From assembly GCA_001179505.1 (NCBI GenBank), contig CDMY01000363.1, positions 1 through 64,000 of the forward strand: a stretch of DNA of 64,000 nt. Reading direction: 5' to 3'. The stretch comes from Vitrella brassicaformis (lineage: Eukaryota > Sar > Vitrellaceae). Position 1 is the first letter of the stretch. Each line of letters starts with the position of its first letter. The notes below the pieces were generated by a model that was not told where the DNA came from, made no database searches, and worked only from the letters and a program-made list of their open reading frames with translations. The translations under genes and the position numbers were made by a program. Positions 36,079-47,567 of this stretch are shown one piece after another.

Positions 36079-38783
36079 ATGAGCAGCCCTTCGCCCAGCA
36101 GCCCCGGCCCCTCCCCCTCCCTGTCAGCCGGGCTCGATGTGGCGTCGCTGCTGCTCAAGGGCGGGGCGGCCCTGGGCGGCCTGATGGTGGGGTACTCGGC
36201 CTGCCGCCTATCGTACTTCGTGTGTCGTTATGTGTGGAACTCGTCCAAGTACCGCGAGCTGCCTGCGAGTGAAGAGTCGATGCCCGTGTGGACGGCCAAG
36301 GACCCGACGGGCAAGTTCGAGGACTTCCTCGAGTCCATCCGGGACAAAGACAAACCCGGACAGTTCAGAAAGGTCAGTCAGTCGACAGACATGGCACAGT
36401 CGACACACACAATCAGGGCAGGGGAGGGGAGGGATGGGCAGGGTTCTCATGTCACGCGTCTGTGTCTGTCTGTGGGTGTTGATTGCCCATCGTGTGTGTG
36501 TGTGTGTGTGTGTCAGTTGGTTGACTGCGGTCCGTTCTTCGACGGTCGTCGGATCGTGCTGATCAACGACCCCGACGTGTTCGCCACGGTGCTCAACGAC
36601 CTCAAGGCCTTCCCCAAATACCCCGTCCATGCCACAGAGGTCTACATCGGCGATGGGTATGTATGCCATCCAATCCAACACAAGCCATGGGGGGGGACGA
36701 CGGAATCACAGCCGCCATCAAATGCCTTGTTGTCCCTTTCTCTGGTTTTGTGTGTTTGTGTGTGGTCTTATGGTGGTCAGTTTGCTCAACGCCAAGGGTG
36801 CGCAGTGGCACCGTCAGAGGAAGCTGCTGACCCCGCTGTTCCACTTCAAGGCCCTAAAACAGGCGCTGCCACACATGGTCCGCCGCGTCAAGACCGTCGT
36901 CGCACAGATCGACCAAGAGATCGACCAAAACACTGACAACCGCACCATCAGATGCAGAGACACATTCAAGTCAGTCAGTGACCCCACAATCGCGCCGCGG
37001 TGGCCACACACAGCAGGGTCTGACTGTGTGTATATCTGTGTGTATGTGTGTGTGTCCTGTGTGTGTGGCAGTGATTTGGCGCTTCAGATCATGATGGATT
37101 GTGTGTTCCCGGGCAAGTTTGACGGCCCTTGGATGATGGAGGCCTGGGAGATCTCCACGCGCTTCTCAAACACATACTTCATCGGCAGACTCATACTCGG
37201 TCAGCCACCCCCACCCCCACCCCACCCCCACCACCACCACCACACACCTTGTCTGTGTGTTCTTGCTGCAGGTTGGCCGTGGGACCTGCTGCCCCTCCCC
37301 TCCGCCCTGGGTCTGCACCTGCGTGTGTGGCGGATCGCTCAGCGCGTCAAGGCGGCCATCCGCGACACCAAGCGGCGGCTGCAGCAGCAGGAGGCGGAGC
37401 AGGGCAGCGGCAAGGTGGAAGCGGGTGGCAATCTGGTGGAAATGCTGGTGTCGACGGACGGCATCAGCGACCACCAGGTGCTGCTGGAGGCCTTAACTTT
37501 TTTGGGCGCCGGGCACGCCACCACTTCCAACATGCTCTGCTGGGCACTCTACCACCTCGCCAAATACCCAGACAAACAGGTGCAAGGCGAGGCGATGCAA
37601 TCAGTGGCCGCACTGTGTTGCTCGGTGGATGGATCGATGGATGCATCCCTGGTGTGTTATTGTGTTGTGTTGTGTTGGTTGTGTGTCAGGCCAAGTTGCA
37701 TCGTGAGATCGACGAGATGTTTGGCGGCGAGCCGATCGCTCCGGAGGACTACATGAGACTCGAGTACTGCAGGGCCGTCATCAAGGAGACACTCAGGTAC
37801 ACCAGACACCAGGGGAGAAGGGAGGGCAGGGTGGGAGGTGAGACGACCAACAGGGCAACCGTCCATTCATCCACTGTCTGTCTGTCTGTCTGTCTGCCCG
37901 CATCGACGAATCAGGTTGCGTCCGTTGATTGCCTACATGGAGCGGCTCAGCCACAAGAAGATCCACGTCGACGGACACACCATCCCACCAGGTACACAAC
38001 CAGACACCTGTGTGCAGGTACACAACCAGACACTTCTCCTCTCTCTCTGTCGACAGGCACTGCTGTGTGGCTGGGGACCTACTTCCTCCACCACGACGAG
38101 CGTTACTGGGAGGACCCCGAGGCCTTCATGCCTGAGCGGTGGCTGGAGGAGGTGCCCGACGAGGGCCCCGACGCCAACCCACAGGACTCGGGGGTCACGG
38201 CACACCACGCCACACTCACCGACAAGATGCGGACGGCCGGCGGGAGGGCGCCGCGGTACCAGGCGGCCACGCCATTCAACCACCCGTATGCCTACGTGCC
38301 CTTCGCTGCCGGGCCCAGGAACTGCATCGGCCAGAAGGTGGGCATAGCGGCGGACACACACTCACATAGAGGCGGTATTCTGGATGGTGTGACATATTCT
38401 CGGTGGCCCGTTTGTGTGTTGTGTATGTCTGTATGTGTCAGTTCGCGCTGCAAGAGTCGATGGTACGCCGACGCGCGCACATGAAAAGGCCCCCACATGG
38501 CCACCCATTCTCTCCGTTCCCCTGGCATGTGTGTGTGTGTGTGTGTGTGTGGTGTGTCCAGGTGATCCTGTGCGAGTTGTTTCAGCGGTTTGAGGTGTCG
38601 CTGGCGGGCCCCGACCGAGTCAAGGCCATGTTCCCCATCACCATGATCCCACTCAACATACACATCGCATTCAAACGGCGGACCACATTCTACTTCAGCA
38701 ACAACACACACACCACAAGCAGCAACACAAGCCAGGCATCCACCGCCCCATCCACACCCCTGCTCCCCGCTGCTGCTGTGTGA
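36079..38783 (+). CDS. Cytochrome P450 monooxygenase
   Basis: This is a heme-thiolate monooxygenase, ER-anchored by an N-terminal hydrophobic segment (GGAALGGLMVGYSACRLSYF, residues about 35-55). Hallmarks in order: WHRQRKLLTPLFHFKAL (C helix), the I-helix FLGAGHATTSNM (AGxxTT type), KETLR (ExxR of the K helix), PEAFMPERW (PERF-like meander), and the heme loop FAAGPRNCIGQKFALQE with the axial cysteine. The C-terminal exon encodes RFEVSLAGPD to IHIAFKRR and a Ser/Thr-rich tail. There are ten or more exons with TG-rich introns; the heme motif is split after GQK. The C-helix and heme-loop words are closest to the CYP4-type clan. The substrate is unknown. Length is about 620 residues, longer than usual because of the N-terminal Ser/Pro leader, an insert before the heme loop (NPQDSGVTAHHATLTDK) and the tail. 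Confidence 0.92.
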
Positions 38784-41539
38784 CCACACTCGCCTGTGCT
38801 GTGCTGTGCTGTGTTGTGTTGTTTGACGTCAAGTGTTTGTTTTTGAATACGATGTGTGGCGGGCTGTGGCGGGGCGTGAGAGGGTGTGGGTGAGGTCGAG
38901 GGATAGCCTGCAATGGCAGGGAGACATGGCTATACTTACAGGGCGGGCTGGGTGAGTGGGTGGCTGGATGGCTGGATGGTGGGGAGGGGGAGGTTTTGGA
39001 GCTCACGTCTCGCCTCTATTGCTGATGCTGATGCTGCTACTGCTGATGATACATATACATGGCACCGGTGGGTGGCTTTTTCCGTTCCATCACTTGCGCA
39101 CCCACCCATTTCCACCACCCATTTCCACACACACTCGTCTTTTTCCTTCCTCCCTCCCTACCTCTTCTCTCCTCTACCTATCTATCTATCTAGTTACCTT
39201 TCTGTGGTGCTATCATTTTGTCCCTGTGTGTGCCTGCGGATGGATGGATGGATGGGGTCTTTCCTTTCTGATTCGTTTCATTTTCGTCCATCTGTGTGCG
39301 CCGATCGCTGGCTGTCCCGCCCTCCGCAAGACATTCCATCAGCCAGCCAGCCAGCCGGAGTGGAGGCGTATTTGTGAGCAGAGATGACATGACATGGCTT
39401 GAAGGGCGGCTGTGAGAGCTTTCCTTATGTGAAAGGGCAATGTTTCGGGGTAGACACACGAGGGGGAGGAGAGGAAAGTCGTTTTTTTGCTGACGACGGA
39501 CGGAGAGAGATAGACATCGTGTGTGAGAGTGTGGCGAGTGGGCGAGAAAAGGTGTGGCTGGATAGTGTGATGTGGTGTGTGGTGCGTGTGCTGCGGGTGC
39601 GTCAGCCCCATTTTATCTTATCTAGGTGTCATGCCTACCCTGTCTAGGTGCTACATATCTCTCGGTCTGTCTGATGCTCTGGCTGGCTCTTCTGTGCAGA
39701 CAGACAGACGAACGTAGAGCAATGTTTTTCAACACGTGCACACGATACAAGGATGCAACAAGGTCGGTGGCTGGGTGGGTGGGGCTGGGGCCGGTGCTGT
39801 GTAGGTTTAGCCTGCGTGTGTTTGTGGCTGAGTGTCCAACTTGCCGATGGATAGGTACATATCGCTCTCTGCATACTTCTGCTGTGCAAATATCGGTGGA
39901 TGTGGATAAGACGACCGCATATATATGTCCGTGCGTGTTCATGTGGTGGTGGTGGTGGTGGGGCGGTTGGGACAACAGCAGCCGTGAATAAATCCATCAG
40001 CCAGCCAACCAGCCGATTGACCAATACATCACTCGACTCGACAGGTCTCCGGTGGTGTGTCTCTTTCGCCGTCCCTCCCCACAACCCCACACAGGCAGAT
40101 ACCTGGCCATCCATCCATCCATCCGTCCACACTTGCTTGAAACCTCCACCACAATCTCACCAGAGAAAGACACACACGTGGACACACACAGCACCAGCAG
40201 CAAAAAAACTCACTCACGATCGACCGAGATCACACACCACATCACACACCACATCCCCGGGCGGGATGCTGCCTGTGTCAGGTGGTTACGCTCCCCCGCC
40301 CCAATGCTGTGCGTCACATTGGTTACGCCCCTGTGACACGACGCATTGAGGCTCCAGATCACAACCACCACGACACAGACTAACCAAGGACACAACACGC
40401 GACGGAAAGCCTCCCTCTCTCTGTCTCTCTGGCTTGTCCTGTCTGATGGGCGGTGCCGCCTCCGACCCGTCAGGCTGTGCCGTGCACGCCTGAGTGCGCA
40501 CTCGCCACAGACTGCCGAGACGGAAACAGAGTCACCCACCAGCCAAGACGTACACCAACCTTGCACTCTACAAACTCTCTACCTACCAGGCTCTCTCCGC
40601 TTCACATAGATCGGGCGGCAAAAAATGGTCATAATACGAGATGCAATGCAATGCCATTCACCTCTCCCAAGCACCCATCACCCACCCAAACATCGATGTA
40701 GGCAGATAGGCAGACAGACAGACGGTGAGTGAGAGGCGGTAAGGGGTATTCATTCTCCTGACGAGGCTGGCTGGACAGTGCCATGCCAGCCCAGCCCAGC
40801 CAGCCAGCCACGCTGATGCAATGCAATCAGTGCATGCAATGCCTGGCCCGGTCCATCCCATTGCTCCCATACATCCATCCATCCATTCACCCGTCCATCC
40901 GGCTTGTGCAATTAAGAAGGCTGAAGGGGAAACGACAAACAAGAGAGAGATAGATAGCATGGTATGGTATGGCATGGACAGCACCGTATATCCCTGATCG
41001 ACCGACGGACGGGCGGACAGATCAGGTCAGCCACGTCCCCTCCCATCCCCCTTCGGGAAAACTGGCACACACGCACTGCTGGAGGCGAAAAAGGATGCAG
41101 TGCTGGTGCATGCAGACACGCATCACATCACAGACATGACAGTATGGATGTACCTGCTACGGCCACAGACATACACACGTAGACAGACAGACAGACAGAC
41201 AGGCAGTGAGACCCATGACCACTGATCATCAGATCGGTCGACAAAAAGGTGTCGCGCTGTTATACAATATGCAGGCATATCATGGCCGCCCCACCCACTC
41301 GCGATGGCCACCTCCCCACCTCATGCAGGAAGACAGGGGGGCAGCTAAGCAGGAGGAGAGCGGCTGCACACATGGCAGAAACCAGAAACCCAGTCCCCCA
41401 AAAAGCACGCTGACAAACAAGACAAACAAGGTGATGCGAGCAGGCGCACACGCCCGCTCGGGTGCGATACGTCAAGATAGATATGCGATATCCCTCCCTG
41501 GCCCTTCCTCCATCCCTCCCTCTCTCTCCCATCACCCCA
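38784..41539. other. Long convergent intergenic region, no supported gene
   Basis: This is the largest gene-free stretch of the window. It holds GATG/CATC, CAGC, CTAT and GGTGGT simple repeats (for example 39178-39192 and 39944-39961) and no exon chain with splice signals that keeps frame. A few 80-160 codon frames are low-complexity translations of the repeats. Confidence 0.55.
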
Positions 41540-43702
41540 TCATACCCGTTTCCCCCTGCCCTGCACAAAGTAGCCCGCTGACGGCCCCAGCCCCTCAAAC
41601 GCCTCAGCGATGGGCCCCCCCGCCTGATGGGAATCCAGCGACAACGGCCTCTTGCTGGCAAAAGCCGCCCGATCGTGCTGCAGACGAATGGGAAACGCGG
41701 GGAGGCTGCCGACGCTCTGGGCCGCATATGGGACGGGGGCGCTGCCCACGCCGGGAGGCTCGCTGTGCGCGTCCTCCGCGGTGTGTGAGTGGTGTCTGTG
41801 CCGCTGGTGGTTGTGGTGGTGATGATGGTGGCTGCTGGTGCTGCTGGATCGCCTGCCGCTTTTCTTGGAGATGAACTGCCTGATGCGCTCCCACGCGTTA
41901 GTGGGGTACACGGCCACGCGGAAAGACGAGGCCGCCCGGTCGCAGTCCAGCGGGCCAGAGACGGGCGACGGGGACGGCGGAGGGGGCGGGATGGGCGTAG
42001 AGGTGGGGGTGACGGTAAGGTCCTCCTGGTGTGACTGGGCACTGGTGGACCGGCGGAGGTCACCCTGCATCTCCTGCTCCTCGGGAATGACGGCAAAGGA
42101 CGTCACGTGCGCATCGGGCTCCCTCAGCCCGCGGAACACCGCCTCTCCGCCAGATGGCTGCTCCCGGCTGTGCATCTCGGTGGTGGTCAGAATGATCTCC
42201 ACACGCCCATCCCTCTCCCTGTCCACAGTCGTGTCGGTGTGCACCATGCCGCTGTCACTGGCCGTCTCAGCGTGGGCAGCGGCGTGGTCGACACAGCCGG
42301 CGTGATCGACGTCCTGTTGATCGTATGACAGCGACCTCCGACGACTAATGGCGACGGGAGGGTGGAGACGGGGCGAGTGCAGGGAGGGCAGCCGGCCAGC
42401 GGCACCCTCCAGTGGGGGCACAGACAGGGCGGGTGAGAGAGAGAAGACGCTGCCACTGCCTCGGCCCGATTGTCGGTCGGGCGAGTCGGCGAGGGGGTGG
42501 TCCTTGCCCGTGTTGTCCGTGTTGGGGGGTGAGAGCGTCTGGGCTGGTCCGGCCTGCCGTGCAGTGGGTGACGATGGCCCCGGTGGGCTGCCAGCTGGGC
42601 TTGGGAGAGGGGAGGGGTTGAGGTGCAGCTCCTCCAGGGCGGCCTTGAGCTGATTCAGATAGTCCTCCTCAGGCATGTCACTGATGGATGGCACGCACAC
42701 ACAGACCGTGACTTGTGCGTGAGTGGGGGCGTCGTTGAGCTTGACTGGCCACGCACCTGAGCTTGAGCAGCTTTTGGAAGAGGTAGGTCTCCTGCAGCCT
42801 GAAGTGGTTGGTGATCCTCCCGTCGGCATGGGTCACAATGGTCGCACGCACTATGTTAAAGCCATGCTGCACAACACAACACGACACAACACAACACACG
42901 CATCCGGGTGTCCACTTGCCCATGCGACTCATTTACATGTCCTTTACTGACCTGAAACACGGTATGTGCGATTTGGTAGAGCAGGCCGGGGCTGTGGGAG
43001 CCAGCTCGCCCCTGTATCTCAACCTCCACCTGACGCTTAGCTGCACGCACACACCAACCACAGACCCGTCGACACATGCACGCATCAACGGCGCACGCCA
43101 GCCTGCTTCCCCCGCCATCATCTGACCGGGCTGGAAGAGGTCCTGCTGGTACTTGTACTCATGCAGCGCCACCCCTTTCTGCGGCCCGAATGCCGCCTGC
43201 TCGAGGTCTCGCCTGAGCTCCTCCAACAAGGCGGCGTCGGCATCGTCCTGCACCTTGTCGAGCTCGAACGTGTCCTTGACCACACGCGTCGTCGCAGGGC
43301 CGCGCGTCTCGAGCCGTGCCGTCCGGACGCTGTACTTGTACTTTTTGAAACACTCCGCCACACGCTCCAGCAGACCGATGTGGTCAGCACCTGATTCATC
43401 AACCATACACACTCGAATGCTCAATGCTGCTGCTGCGTTAGTACCGGTGATCTCGATGACGGGGTGGTTTGGCGTGCCCTTGATGGAGAGGTTGACGCGC
43501 AACTGCTTCTCCTCCCTCTTGGGCTGCTGATAGGCGTGCATGATGCTGTAGTCAATCTGGTGGCCAGCATCGGCGGGTGCCGCCTCGCCGCCAACGGCAG
43601 TGTAGCTCTGAACGAAGAACGCAGAGAGATGCAGCGAGTCAGCATGGGCCAGCAGTGAGCATCGGCCTGGGTGTGAGTCATCCATTGGCGCACCTTGTAC
43701 AT
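41540..43702 (-). CDS. Two-ACT-domain protein with long disordered tail
   Basis: Exon 1 is only MYK (43702-43694); exon 2 begins SYTAVGGEAAPADAGHQIDY. The first ACT-like domain runs from NHPVIEITGTN through GADHIGLLERVAECFKKYKY to VKDTFEL. The second runs from QVEVEIQGRAGSHSPGLLYQ through HGFNIVRATIVTHADGRITN to HFRLQETYLFQKLLKL. The DHIGLL and SPGLL words are the ligand-loop pattern of ACT domains in GlnD and plant ACR proteins, which sense amino acids. No catalytic domain is attached. The C-terminal 400 residues are Pro/Ser-rich and disordered with a His-rich run SSHHHHHHNHQRHRHHSH, ending GYFVQGRGKRV and a stop at 41540-41542. It is likely a regulatory sensor. Head-to-head with the family-S cluster. 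Confidence 0.8.
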
Positions 43703-43792
43703 GGCGGCTGTGGTTATGACACGGCAAAAGGGAAAGCCTCACATTCATCCATGGTCAGCGCATCCTGCCCTTCGTGCAGCCTTCATTTCTTC

Positions 43793-43802
43793 AGCTCGCA
43801 GA
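43793..43802 (+). promoter_or_regulatory. Candidate promoter motif AGCTCGCAGA with downstream CGTCGAGAATTGC
   Basis: It lies 91 bp upstream of the ACT gene ATG and about 160 bp before the first family-S copy. Eleven bases later CGTCGAGAATTGC (43814-43826) repeats the arrangement at 35690. Confidence 0.45.
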
Positions 43803-43956
43803 TTATTTTCGAGCGTCGAGAATTGCGCGAGCTCAGGGGAGACGTGGATTTTTCTCATTTTTCGTCACTTCCTTATCGCTTTGTCGCTTTTCCGCTGGGA
43901 TTGCCTCATCTCCTTGCTGCTGCGAGCCCTGATTTGCATCAACCCTGCGCTTGTCA

Positions 43957-44953
43957 TTGCAGCCGATGCCCATGTCCACCCGAAGAGGGGCATTTCTTCG
44001 GCCACGACCTCTTCCAGCGGCCGCTACAGCCCGAGCTCAACCATGTCGAGTGCCGAGCCCAAGACCTCCGGCTGTTTGTGGAGGCCATCATCCCCCTCAG
44101 CTCGGTCGGCATTGGCCACCGCAAGCGAGCCACCATCTGGCTCGAGTACGCCCACCACCCCGATGCCCTGGAGCGCATGAGCAGATGCTGTCAGCTGGAC
44201 GGCTACAGCATCAACAAGGTCGACCTGCAGAGACGCCACACCGGCAATTGGCCGACTCTCCTTCCGTCGACGATGCTGCTCCCCACCCCTACATGACCAG
44301 AAGGAGAAGTGAGTTCCTCTCGGTAGCACGCAGGAACGATAAGAAGAGAGAGCGTATTGTACTGCTGCCCTTCCGACTCGCCGCGCCAGAGGCGGACAAG
44401 TGCATCGCACGGGACAACTGGCCGCAAGAGGACGTGCATCGGCTGCTGATACTGAGGGAGCGGCTGAGGAAGGTCGTGCCTGCGGTGAGTGAGCTAGGGA
44501 TCGGCAAGAGAGGGAGGGCTGCGCACATTCGTTTGTCTGTTTCTCTGTCTGTTGATGTCTGTCTGTCGATGTGTGTGTGTTTGTATACATCAGGATGAGG
44601 AGCTCATTGCCCAGTCGCGGTGGATGAGCATCCACAAGCTGCTCGATGCCCCCGACACCATCGGGACGACGCGGATCTCGAGCGGGACGATGCGGATCCT
44701 CGAGATCCGCGTCGAGGAGCCCGTCCACGACAGACGGGGGGGGCAGCGTGCCGTGGCTGGCGCAGCTGCAGCTGATGGAGCTGCTTCGCCTGTATGGAGT
44801 GGCGGTGAAGGGCATGCGGCTGGCTGGCCCCCATGAGCACGGGGTTCATGGCCGGCTACCTGCATCTCAAGCCGACGGGGCTCGTTCGGGCGCTGCTTCT
44901 CGGGAGGTGGGTGGGTGGACAGCGAGGGGACGGATGGATTCATGGAGACCTGG

Positions 44954-44986
<33 letters not shown>

Positions 44987-45110
44987 GTGTGTGTGTGTGT
45001 TGTGCGTGGCCTGCAGTGAGACCAAGTTCCGCGAATACGTGGCGGACATGACGGCCGAGATCGTGCGGATCGAGGGTTGCCGATGCGACAGCAATGGGTA
45101 TACGCAGGCA
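43957..45110 (+). pseudogene. Family S, copy 1, decayed
   Basis: It is homologous to the intact copy at 49599-51461. It retains EEGHFFGHDLFQRPLQPELN, RKRATIWLEYAHHPDALERM, DKCIARDNWPQEDVHRLLIL, EELIAQSRWMSIHKLLDAPD, LMELLRLYGVAVKGMRL, GFMAGYLHLKPTGLVRALLL and KFREYVADMTAEIVRIEGCR. The N-terminus preceding EEGHFFGH is lost or replaced. Frame breaks occur after HTGN (about 44250), at a run of eight G (44736-44743) and at a run of five C (44828-44832). An extra repeat of CGGATCTCGAG-type sequence sits near 44675-44710. I call it a pseudogene, though homopolymer errors could explain two of the three breaks. Confidence 0.75.
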
Positions 45111-45187
45111 GGCAGGCAGGCAGGCAGACACACGCTTCCACTGACAGGTACAACTTCACACACCCTTCTCCCCTCGCTTTCCCATTA

Positions 45188-46200
45188 TTGTCAGCACACT
45201 GTCGCCGATCCTGGAGGACCCAGCAATGGCAACCCGGCCGATGTTGCTGCTGCTGCTCCTCTTGAAGCGCAGCTGCCGTCTGCAGCCTTCTGCTGCCTTT
45301 CAAAAAGCTGACAAAAAGGAGAAACGGAGAGGCTCTCTTGACCTGCCTCCATTGCTTTGTGTCTGTGTCGTCTCAGAAGCGCAGCCGCCTATGAGTTCCT
45401 CGAGGAAGCGGGAGGACCACGCTCCCTACGTGCAACAGCGCGATGCAGCGATGGGGTCCATCATCATGTGGATGGAAGGTACACACGCTCAGCCATCCTT
45501 GACATATGCATGCCTTTTGCCCCTGACGCAGCTAAGTCGAGGAAGGACTTGACTACATCGACGGAGCAGAGCGGTGCGAACAATGAATGGCTTCACTTGG
45601 ATACTATGAATGGCGTCATGAAGATCTGCCGCAGAGATGGGTGCAGCCGGGTCAGTCACCACACACCAATGCTTGAACACAGTGGCATGCTCTCTCGGTG
45701 AGGTGCGTGTGTGTGCAGATCGATGTGTGCGTGGGAGGAGCCTGCCAGCTCAACGAACCGCAGCTGCCGTCTGCAGCCTTCCTCGAGCTGTTGTGCAGGG
45801 CCACTCTCGGTAGTAAAGCTGACAAAAAGAGAAACGGAGAGGCTCTCTTCACCTGCCTCCATTGCTTGGTCTCTGTTGTCTCAGGAGCTCCGCTGCGTGC
45901 TGACGATCTCTCGTGCCTGTCGCCCAAGAGAAAGAAGACCAAAACCGAAGACACTCATGACCAGGTCTGACATCACCCTCCCTGCAGCCCCTTGGGCACT
46001 GCATGCAGTGCAGGCTATCCTTCCCACCTGTGCATTCATTGTATCTGTCAGGCTGCTGGTGGACTTCTGCTTATGTTGCATTAGGCTATTGCGGGCGGAA
46101 AGGAGTGAGAAGCCGGCGCCGGAAGACACACAAGAAGCAGGTGAGCACTTACACACACGCGCTTCTGGCCCTGCGTATGTGAGCAGTCGTTGCGTGTAGT
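45188..46200 (+). CDS. Unidentified exons between family-S copies
   Basis: Plausible exons here include one from about 45375 (PPMSSSRKREDHAPYVQQRD), one near 45530-45650 (NEWLHLDTMNGVMKICRRDG), one near 45718-45812 (IDVCVGGACQLNEPQLPSAA) and one near 45886-45964 (PLRADDLSCLSPKRKKTKTE). Donor and acceptor signals are reasonable and frames can be joined, but no start or stop is certain and no domain is recognised. A 109-126 bp segment is duplicated inside (45268-45376 and 45759-45884). It may be a continuation of family-S copy 1 with a different tail, or a separate decayed gene. Confidence 0.35.
45268..45376 (+). repeat. Duplicated exon/intron segment, copy 1
   Basis: It shares CGCAGCTGCCGTCTGCAGCC at its start and AAACGGAGAGGCTCTCTT further on with 45759-45884, ending at an intron acceptor TCTCAG. 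Relative to copy 2 it lacks a short block after GCAGCCTTC. Confidence 0.9.
45759..45884 (+). repeat. Duplicated exon/intron segment, copy 2
   Basis: This is the same-orientation partner of 45268-45376, 491 bp downstream at its start. It also ends at a TCTCAG acceptor. Confidence 0.9.
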
Positions 46201-46235
46201 TTTTGCTGTCGAGAGCGGCTGCTGACAAGGTAGAC

Positions 46236-47290
46236 CGGCTTTATGGCCGGTCTGCAGCTGAAGCCCGGCTGACCAGGCTGGTCCGTGCGCTACTGCTAGG
46301 CAGGTGAGTGGGTGGGCACACTCGCGGGTGGGGAAGTTGCATAGAACACGCGTGTCTGTTTGTTGGTTGGTCATCCCTGGCTGTCAGTGAGTCACGCTTC
46401 CGCGAGTACGTCGCGGACATGGTCGCGGAGCTCATTCGCATCGAAGGCTGCAGATCTGACGGCATCGGAGAGCCCACCCACGAACGGTCAGCCGGGGACA
46501 TCCCGTGGCTGGCTCAGGTGATGGAGCTCCTGCGGAGCTACGGGGTGGGCATCAAGAGCCTCCGGCTGCTGCCCAAGCACAGCGGCTTCGTGAGCGGCTA
46601 CCTGCAGCTGAAGCCGACCAGGCTGGTCCGTGCACTGCTGCTGGGCAGGTGAGTGGAGGGGCACACTGGCGGGCGGGGAAGTTGCATAGAACACGCGTGT
46701 CTGTTTGTTGGTTGGTCATCCCTGGCTGTCAGTGAGTCACGCTTTCGCGAGTACGTCGCGGACATGGTCACGGAGCTCATTCGCATCGAAGGCTGCCGAT
46801 CGACCCTTCCGCCGGCCATCACACCCGCCGCCGTCCCATCCCGTCCCTGACCGTGCCACCACCGAGCATGACGCGCCGCCACCAGAGGGCCGCCCGCAGC
46901 TAGTGGAGAGTGTGGGGGCGCCCGATGAGCTGCATCGGCAGCTCGACAAGGCCGAGAGCGACGACCACGGGGAGGGCGCGGCAACGACATCGGCAGGAGG
47001 TGCCACTGATGGGCAGGACTCCTCTCCATCGACATCGTGCTGCGGGCGCGACAAGCCCATTCTGTCGTCACTCGACTCGGCTCTCAAGGTGTCCCATCGA
47101 ATATGTCCATCTTTCTGCCAACCTCATGGCTTTTCTCTTTTCGACAATGTGGAAAGAAGCTCTTGCGGGCATTCCAGGAGGCACGGGGGGCAGAGGGCTG
47201 AGTGTCGGCTTCACATCGCTGTCTCCATTTTATATTTGATGTCTCTGCAGGACGCCAAATCGCCAGCTCATATATCTGATATGCGTAGAT
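46236..47290 (+). pseudogene. Family S, copy 2, partial with internal duplication
   Basis: Only the C-terminal half of the family is present. It starts with a fragment ending RLTRLVRALLLGR, then an intron, then SESRFREYVADMVAELIRIE, then directly GIGEPTHERSAGDIPWLAQV, LLRSYGVGIKSLRLLPKHSG, KPTRLVRALLLGR, the same intron again and SESRFREYVADMVTELIRIE. The second half of one exon and the first half of an earlier exon are thus fused, giving a 345-bp tandem duplication. After 46800 the frame breaks; the later text (DHGEGAATTSAGGATDGQDS; ILSSLDSAL) matches copy 3 in another frame. The N-terminal domain is absent. Confidence 0.8.
46336..47025 (+). repeat. 345-bp tandem duplication
   Basis: GTTGCATAGAACACGCGTGT begins at 46336 and again at 46681, exactly 345 bp apart, with long near-identical flanks including an intron. 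Similarity clearly runs from about 46258 to 46455 and from 46610 to 46801; the bounds given here are nominal, as the exact ends were not aligned. Confidence 0.85.
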
Positions 47291-47567
47291 GAACTGAATG
47301 CACGCGGATTGGACGAGACATAAGTTAGCTTTCGCAATTGAATGAGTCAGTCGAGTTGATTTGAGCACCAGCTTCTGTACAATCAGCATCACACACGCCA
47401 CGTAAGCTATGCAGCTATGCACAAGAAAAGAGCCAAGGAAGGCAGGCGCAAAATACACCTACCAGACGGCACATGTCTACATCTATGCCTACATCCACCG
47501 GGCACGCAGCCATCTTTCCCACAGCCGGTCAGCGGCGACACTCTACTGCTGCCCCCTGTCGCCCCAA

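Noticed and set aside
38784-41539. Several 80-160 codon frames between the P450 and the ACT gene
   Set aside because: They are translations of CATC, CAGC and GGTGGT repeats with stops in all alternatives and no splice chain.
44720-45051. Family-S copy 1 as an intact gene with alternative exons
   Set aside because: The frame changes coincide with G8 and C5 runs and not with splice signals, and the N-terminal domain has no start codon in frame.
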